Shown here: in pieces, positions 57,840 through 64,000 of the stretch | Layout: each line of letters opens with the position of its first letter | How positions within the stretch are numbered: the first letter of the stretch is position 1 | NCBI GenBank assembly: GCA_023846275.1 | Contig: JAIUJO010000292.1 | Coordinates: forward strand, 407,260-471,259 | Source of the DNA: Vanilla planifolia | Taxonomy: Eukaryota > Streptophyta > Magnoliopsida > Asparagales > Orchidaceae | Length of the DNA: 64,000 nucleotides | Direction of reading: 5' to 3' | Notes under the pieces: model-generated | Seen by the model: the letters and a program-made list of their open reading frames with translations, nothing else | Told to the model about the DNA's origin: nothing | Databases searched by the model: none | Program-made: the position numbers and the translations under genes

Positions 57840-59870
57840 GTTGGAATTTTCCTTCTATGGATAAGACATATTAGCACTACTATTAACATATATCAAGCAA
57901 GATATAGATTCTTTGGAATGACTTCCACTATAATGTTGACATTAACGAGGAATATTTTTTCCATATCAATATCAAGCATCAAGCCCAGGTTTCTAAAGCA
58001 AGCTACACTTTCACCAATGACAAAAGCATGGCATCTAGAAGGGCTTATCATAGGAAAGACATTTAACATTGCCAAAAATACTACAAATCCATGGATGGTG
58101 GGTAGGGATTTCAATGAAATGACAACTTCAAATGATTACAATAGGCTACGTACTCCAAAACCAAAACAAATTTAAGGCTTTGTTTATTGCATAATTCTAT
58201 GAAATCTTATGCAGTATTGACTTTTTTAGCTGTTCATTTATATAGGAATTAAAAAGAAAAAGAATATTGGTTTGGAAAATGCTAGATAGGATGATGGTTA
58301 ATTAAAAATAAATAACTAATTTTAACTTTTGTAATTCATCACCTTGTTAGAACTTGATAAAGTCATATGCCTCTTCCATTAAATCTCATTAAAATTTACC
58401 TTTCATCTCCTAAACAATTTAAATTTCAAAACATATCTTTGAACCACCCTACATTTGCATAGAGAATGGATAATAGTTGGAATTGTCCTTTAAACAACTT
58501 TCTGAAGAAGGCTCTAGTTTTAAAATAAATCGAACATAAAATTAGCCTTAAAGATTAAAAAAATAAACATTTGCAAAAATGTTTCATCATATTTAATTAG
58601 ATACGAAAGAGTTGAATCACAAATAAGTATTTTTAAGGAAACAAATGAAGGATTAATAGAAAGTATTGTATGTTGTTAATTCTGAATATTCACAAGATTT
58701 TGAAAGCGTGAAATTTTAATTGAAATTGAAAGAAGGAAATAGATTGCTAATATAAGGAGAAAGAAATACAATATTCTCCTATGTAATAGTGATGAAGTGA
58801 AGAAGCAAACGAAGAGGACAAAACAATGACAATTGTAGTCAACCAATTTCAAAATCTTTTCAAGTCTTCTTAAGTAATTGAAAATGAAAATATGTTGAAC
58901 TATATCCCTTTCTTTTTAACAAAAGCAAGCAATCAATAAAATAATGCAACTTCAAGGAGAAAATAAAGAGATAACTATTAATATCAAATTAGATAGCACT
59001 CTGGCCCAGATGGTTCTAATGGAAAATTCTTCACTAATTATTTTTATTTAATCTCAAATGTTGTGTTGAGTGTAGCTAAAAAATTTTTATAAGATCTCCA
59101 ATTGTTTGGGGTAGTTTAGGCAAAAACATTATATTCCTAAATCTCATAACATAAATCATTATTGATTTTAGACCAAATATTGTTCAATGCATCTTGAAAA
59201 AAACATTCATGAAGCTCATTGTTGATTAAATATAACAAATTTTTGATAGAATAATTTCTCTAAAGCAAAGAAATTTTATAAATGTAGAGATATTATAAAG
59301 AACATATCATCAGTTCAAAGATTTGTATGTTATATTAACAATAAAAATAAAGTAGTAATGTCATTGTTAAGCTGGATTTGAGGAATGTGAATCACAACAT
59401 ATCGTGAGATCTACATTCTAAGACACTCTCCAAGTACAATGTTAATAAGAATCTTACTAGGGTGCTCACCAATTACATTTGCAATGCATGGATATCAATA
59501 ATCATTATTGGATCACCAAGTAATTTTTGTCAACCTTGAATTGGTCTTAATTAGGGTTATCCTCTATCTTCCTTTTTTTTCATCTCATTTATAGAGTTCT
59601 TCAAAAGAAGTACTATCAATTTTTTTTAAAAAAAGAATGATGTTATATGGACAATATAGATCGTCTATATCTATCACTCTCCTAGCCTATGGAAACAATA
59701 TAATTATCATCACTCGAGGACATCTGAAAACTATTGTTAATCATGGTAAGTTTCTATAGCTCTTCCAATGCTCTACAAGCTTCTTAAATATAAAAATTAA
59801 AAGTGAGAACATCTGTAGAAACAGAAAGAGTAAATGATTGGAAAATGAAATTTGCAAGGGGTCAGGATTG
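57840..59870 (+). mobile_element. Decayed L1-type LINE E (plus strand): endonuclease and reverse transcriptase
   Basis: An 85-codon open frame at 57918-58175 ends with Pro-Trp-Met-Val-Gly-Arg-Asp-Phe-Asn-Glu-Met and a Pro-Lys-Pro-Lys-Gln-Ile, the 'PWxxGGDFNEIL...' box of L1 endonuclease. Reverse transcriptase follows: a Gly-Pro-Asp-Gly segment in shifted frame near 58990-59020, Asp-Phe-Arg-Pro-like text near 59165, the segment before and after the first catalytic Asp near 59360, a Ser-Ile-Ile-Ile-x-Gly-Ser-Pro-Ser...Gly-Leu-Asn-Gln-Gly pattern near 59480-59560, and a Tyr-Gly-Asn-Asn in place of the catalytic Tyr-x-Asp-Asp box near 59690. Many stops; inactive. It lies opposite in strand to LINEs A-D. 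Confidence 0.7.
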
Positions 59871-62800
59871 CTTTAAATAAACCTTCCTTTGGTTTATTTG
59901 TGCTAGACAGTATATATAAGTTAGAAGAAAGTAGCTTACTTCAAAAATGTGATATTAAAATTAAAAATAAAGAGAATTTTTGCTTCGTAATAAGTTTTTT
60001 CTTATCATTCAAGCTTTATAAGATGTCAAACAAATGATCTTGAGAATCATACATTAATTGGCAAGAACTTAGGAAAAGATAGTGGTAGTAAGTGGTTCAC
60101 TCTATTAGAAATAATTTAGAGAAAATGATTTTAGATTTTTTAATATTTAAATAAATAAATAAATAAACTCATAAAACTCATCATAACAACCATAAATAGT
60201 GGGCCTTCAATTATGCAACCAATTGCAAATTAGCAATTTATACATTTTAGTGGAGTGTAGTGTGTTATTGAATCTATTCTAACATAAGAAAAATATATAG
60301 TAGGAGTTAACAAATTGCATGATTCCCATATGGAAACTAGTTTGCTAAACATAAAAAGGTGCTTAGTGCACAAAGAAAACCATAATGTTTACATAGCTCT
60401 TGCTAAAAAAAATACAATAAAAAATTTAACTCATTTGTGGATGGAACATCAATACTACATAAACACAATGCTATTATTAATATGAGGAAACTATAGCTTC
60501 CATATATTTTGTCATCATAGAGGACATGACATTTAAAATATGGAATGATTTTTATATGACATGAAGGTAGAATGAAGATATTCAAGGTTTCTATCTTTTT
60601 TGCATAACACAAAATGGTTTTTGTAAGATATGTATTTCTACTTTTCAGAGTTACTATAAATGTGCATTGAAAATAATAACATTAAAATAGTTGAATAGCA
60701 CTAGTTGGTGAGCATTATTCATCTCAGTGTTTGATTTTCTCAACATAGCATCAATAACAATTTGTTTAAAAATGTATGCAACAATGAAAATACTATTGAA
60801 ATATAGTGTTATTAAGATGTAGCACTACTTCAAATCATAACATTATGTAAGAAAAAATTGGCTATAATCAAAACATAGTATATGTGGATGCTTAGAAAAG
60901 TTTGAAGGTTTACAAAGAATTATAGACAACAGACTAATACGATCTACATCAATTGTATTATCATCCATTTACACTTGGTCATTAGAGGCACTAAGAATCT
61001 TACGATGTAGTTGTATCAAGGAAATTTATTTAGTAAGTAAAATAGATAAAAAGAATATTCAAATATGAGCATAAGAAAAAATCTCAACTTTTGTACTAAA
61101 TCGACTCAATCTTTACATGCAACTGACAAATATGATTGGCATCTTTCAATAAACATACATTTTTAATGATATGAACATGAACATTAGACATACAAAAATT
61201 AGAAAGAGTGTAATAAGAATTTTTTCTCCATATTGCCATCACACACATGAACTTACCCATTTCCATAGTACATTTAATAGATGTGTTAAAAATGGTTAAT
61301 TATTCCAAATATTATTTGGTGTCTATTAAAAGAATGCCGAAGATATGAATGAAAATTATTTCTAGCTAACTAAAAATGAGAGAAAGTTAATTTATGTTGT
61401 ATCAAGGGTTATCAATTCAAACTAGAAATCAAAAACATGGAGAATAAAGGCATACTATATAAAACATGATAAACGAAGGTATGGCTTGAGAGACTAAATC
61501 CTTGTTTCTTGCTAAAATGTTTTTTTATGATAATTGTAGTGTCTTTAGGCAACTATTTATGCACTCTTAGTTGCGCTATACACATAATGGGGATTATTAT
61601 TGTACTTAATTTCACAGCTTGAGCCATGTTTTGGGGTGGCTTAGCTAAAATCAATCTAATGCCCAATCATTTATGAGGTTTAAGGCTAGAGGGACTAATG
61701 ACATGGCCAAAAATTATTAATGTAGGATAGGCAGACAGAACTCCTATAATAGGATTTCTGATAGAAGGTAATGAGGAGAAGGATGACAGCAATGCTGTAG
61801 ATAAGTTCAAATAATAATTTAGATATCAACTAGACACATAAAATACCTAGATAGAAAACTAGGGTTGTGCGCTTTTTTAGATAAAGAAAACATAATTTTT
61901 AAAAATATAATACCAATATTTAAAAAATATCTTTTTTTATTCCATCATAGAGCTTTAAATAGACTATAATTTTAAACCATAATTTAAGTGAAAAATTTAC
62001 TAAACTACCATTCTTAATGAAAACATGCAAAAATCATACCGTTTGTAAGAAAGGTTGATAATTCATGGGGAACTTATATGAAATATTTAAAGCAATTTTA
62101 AAAATGCAAAATATACTAAATTAATTTAAAATAAATAAAACTCAGTAGTTCAACTCAAAAATTATCATACTTTATGTTGTCTTATATCAATAAACATTAT
62201 TAAGTGAAACTTTGTTATAAAGTGTGGTGCTTCATGTAAGTCTTCAGCAAGCTTAGCGTTGATCTACTGATCATAAAAAGAACTAAATTCATAATACATA
62301 GTTGGCACATAAATATATCATTAAAATCTTATCAAAATGTCAACTATTTCTTTTATCAAACCTTATTTTCAGTTATTGAATTAACTATTATGATTCAAAA
62401 CCACTACTTGTTGCATTGCTACATTTTACTTTTCTTCCCTCATTTTACTTTTCTAATTGAAGGCCTGATGTTACCACATTAGCTTTCTAATTTATTTGAA
62501 ATTATTCTTGAGCAATAATGTTTCAACAACTCCACTCATGACCTCACTATCATCTTTATGTCAATATTATTATGCTTCGTATTGGCCAAGTAGCTCTCAT
62601 TAGAGTAAAAGTTTTGAGTGACTTGTCTCCTTTACCTCAGAACTAATAGTTAACATAGCAAAGTAATTGCATGTTAACTACTTTTGTTTAAGTGGAAATT
62701 CAAAATGGTTCATGGAGGGTCAAATCATTTTTTGAAACTATTTTTAACTTATTTTGAAGGCAAGTTTTCAAAAAAATTATCATTGAAATTTTACTACATT

Positions 62801-64000
62801 TAGAAGCAATTCTTATGCCAATTGTAGCCTACAATTTGTACTTTAGATATATTTTTTTGGAAGATTAGATTCTATTTTATGACAAATTAAATTTCAATAA
62901 TTTTGCCCATTTTAGAGTTATTTTATAAAAACATCAGCCTTTTAAGATTTGAACCATTGCATTCGTTATTTTAAACATGAGCATATCAAATTGTGACTTA
63001 GTTACATGGGCTTTTATTATATTCAAGCCACAAAATAATTCATGTCACATGTTTATGTATTAAATTTCTTAATCCACTATCAAAATTCATTTGGTTATTA
63101 TTTGCAATCTTGTAATATGATGAACATAATTTTTTTTTTTGAGAAGCATAATTTTTATTAATGAGAATCTTATAGGTTAAGAAAGAAGTTTCTTATTGCT
63201 AAATTAAATAAATAATCTATTTCTATTAAAAACATATGTAAATATTTAAAATCATTTGTAATTGAAACAGTAATTGTCCAAATAAAACATTTTAGGCTTA
63301 CATTAAAAATGCAAAAAAAGACACATCACATTTATAAAACTATTTTTAAAACATTCAATATATTTGCATGATAGATGAGAAAGTTACACAATAATGTAAC
63401 AAAAAAATTCATGTTATTGAAATTAAAAAGATAATAAGCACTAAGACATGTAAAACTAACGACGACAATTGAATACTTAATTTATAAGAAATTTAAAATT
63501 TTGTTATCGAAGTTATTCTATCTAAGAAAAGTGAAGAAAATTTGAAAATTAAAAAAAAAACTAATTTATAATAAAATATAAAAAAATCTTTATAACAATT
63601 AAAAAATAAGTACACTCATGTAACAAATGGATACAACCAATTCATATGCAATGGAGCTTAAGATTAATATAGAGAAGGCTTAAGACTTTCTTAAAATGCC
63701 TTTCCACAAAGATATTTGAATTAATTTTTGTTTTGATAGAAGTGGTGGTAAAAAGATTCTTGAACATACTAAATATTTTATTTTTTTAATTCAACAATGA
63801 GATAAAAGAAATCATAAAATATAACATGCTGTCATGAAGGCATTCATCAATGTAGTTCATGTTGATCTATGTCCTATCTAAATTCCCTTCCTCAAATAAT
63901 GTTGAAGAAGAAATTTACTAAATTTCTTATACCATAATCAATCTTGCTCCACATTTTTTTTCATAAACTTTCATGTCTTCAAAATCTACAAGTTTTTAAT
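59871..64000. other. AT-rich stretch, nothing identified
   Basis: About 4.1 kb, very AT-rich, with a short (AAAT)n run near 60150 and poly-A/T runs (for example near 63130 and 63550). No frame longer than 70 codons and no RNA or repeat structure could be supported. The left part may contain the decayed end of LINE E. Confidence 0.4.

Noticed and set aside
1-64000. CRISPR arrays, bacterial operons, ribosome-binding sites
   Set aside because: The window is plant nuclear DNA; the direct repeats present are LTRs, IGS subrepeats and a segmental duplication, with no spacer-repeat structure.

Overview
This window is nuclear DNA of a flowering plant with a slowly purged, repeat-rich genome. It holds no intact host protein-coding gene that I can support. 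Almost all of it is relic sequence: decayed L1-type LINEs, an old plastid DNA insertion, a decayed 45S ribosomal DNA array and one young Ty3/gypsy LTR retrotransposon. The angiosperm call rests on three things: short ITS1 and ITS2 spacers (about 230-250 bp), the flowering-plant ITS1 core motif still readable in both rDNA units, and a matK-like fragment whose N-terminus reads like angiosperm matK. The species is not determined.

Layout. 1-2690 is a LINE remnant (minus strand). 2690-6600 is a plastid insertion in inverted-repeat order: trnV-GAC (minus), rps12 3' exons, rps7, the first bases of ndhB, trnL-CAA, then a matK-like piece that does not belong there. 6620-24950 holds three further LINEs, head to tail on the minus strand, each with remnants of ORF1, endonuclease and reverse transcriptase. 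Part of the last one is tandemly duplicated (19355-24950 and 24984-30557, about 99.3% identical) with a 33-bp patchwork junction. 30780-35080 is a decayed rDNA unit (3' part of 18S, ITS1, 5.8S, ITS2, 26S). 35081-38557 is its intergenic spacer (IGS) with roughly 320-bp subrepeats. 38558-41162 is a second unit (18S, ITS1, 5.8S) that has lost ITS2 and 26S and runs straight into spacer and subrepeats, which continue to about 55100.

45115-53928 is a chromovirus-type Ty3/gypsy element (minus strand) inserted inside the IGS subrepeats, with a CAAAA target-site duplication and near-identical LTRs. Its pol frame is long and almost whole, but gag is broken and the protease is missing, so this copy probably moved with proteins supplied by a relative. 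55100-64000 is AT-rich and contains two plus-strand LINE remnants and otherwise nothing I can name.

The main points are the fossil rDNA array with its undescribed spacer repeat, a LINE fragment sitting at the same place in 18S where the other unit's 18S is cut off by a LINE, a compensatory base pair in repeated hairpins of the LTR, and the templated junction of the 5.6-kb duplication. Family assignments of relics come from comparison with remembered conserved sequences and from comparing copies within the window; no alignment program was run.
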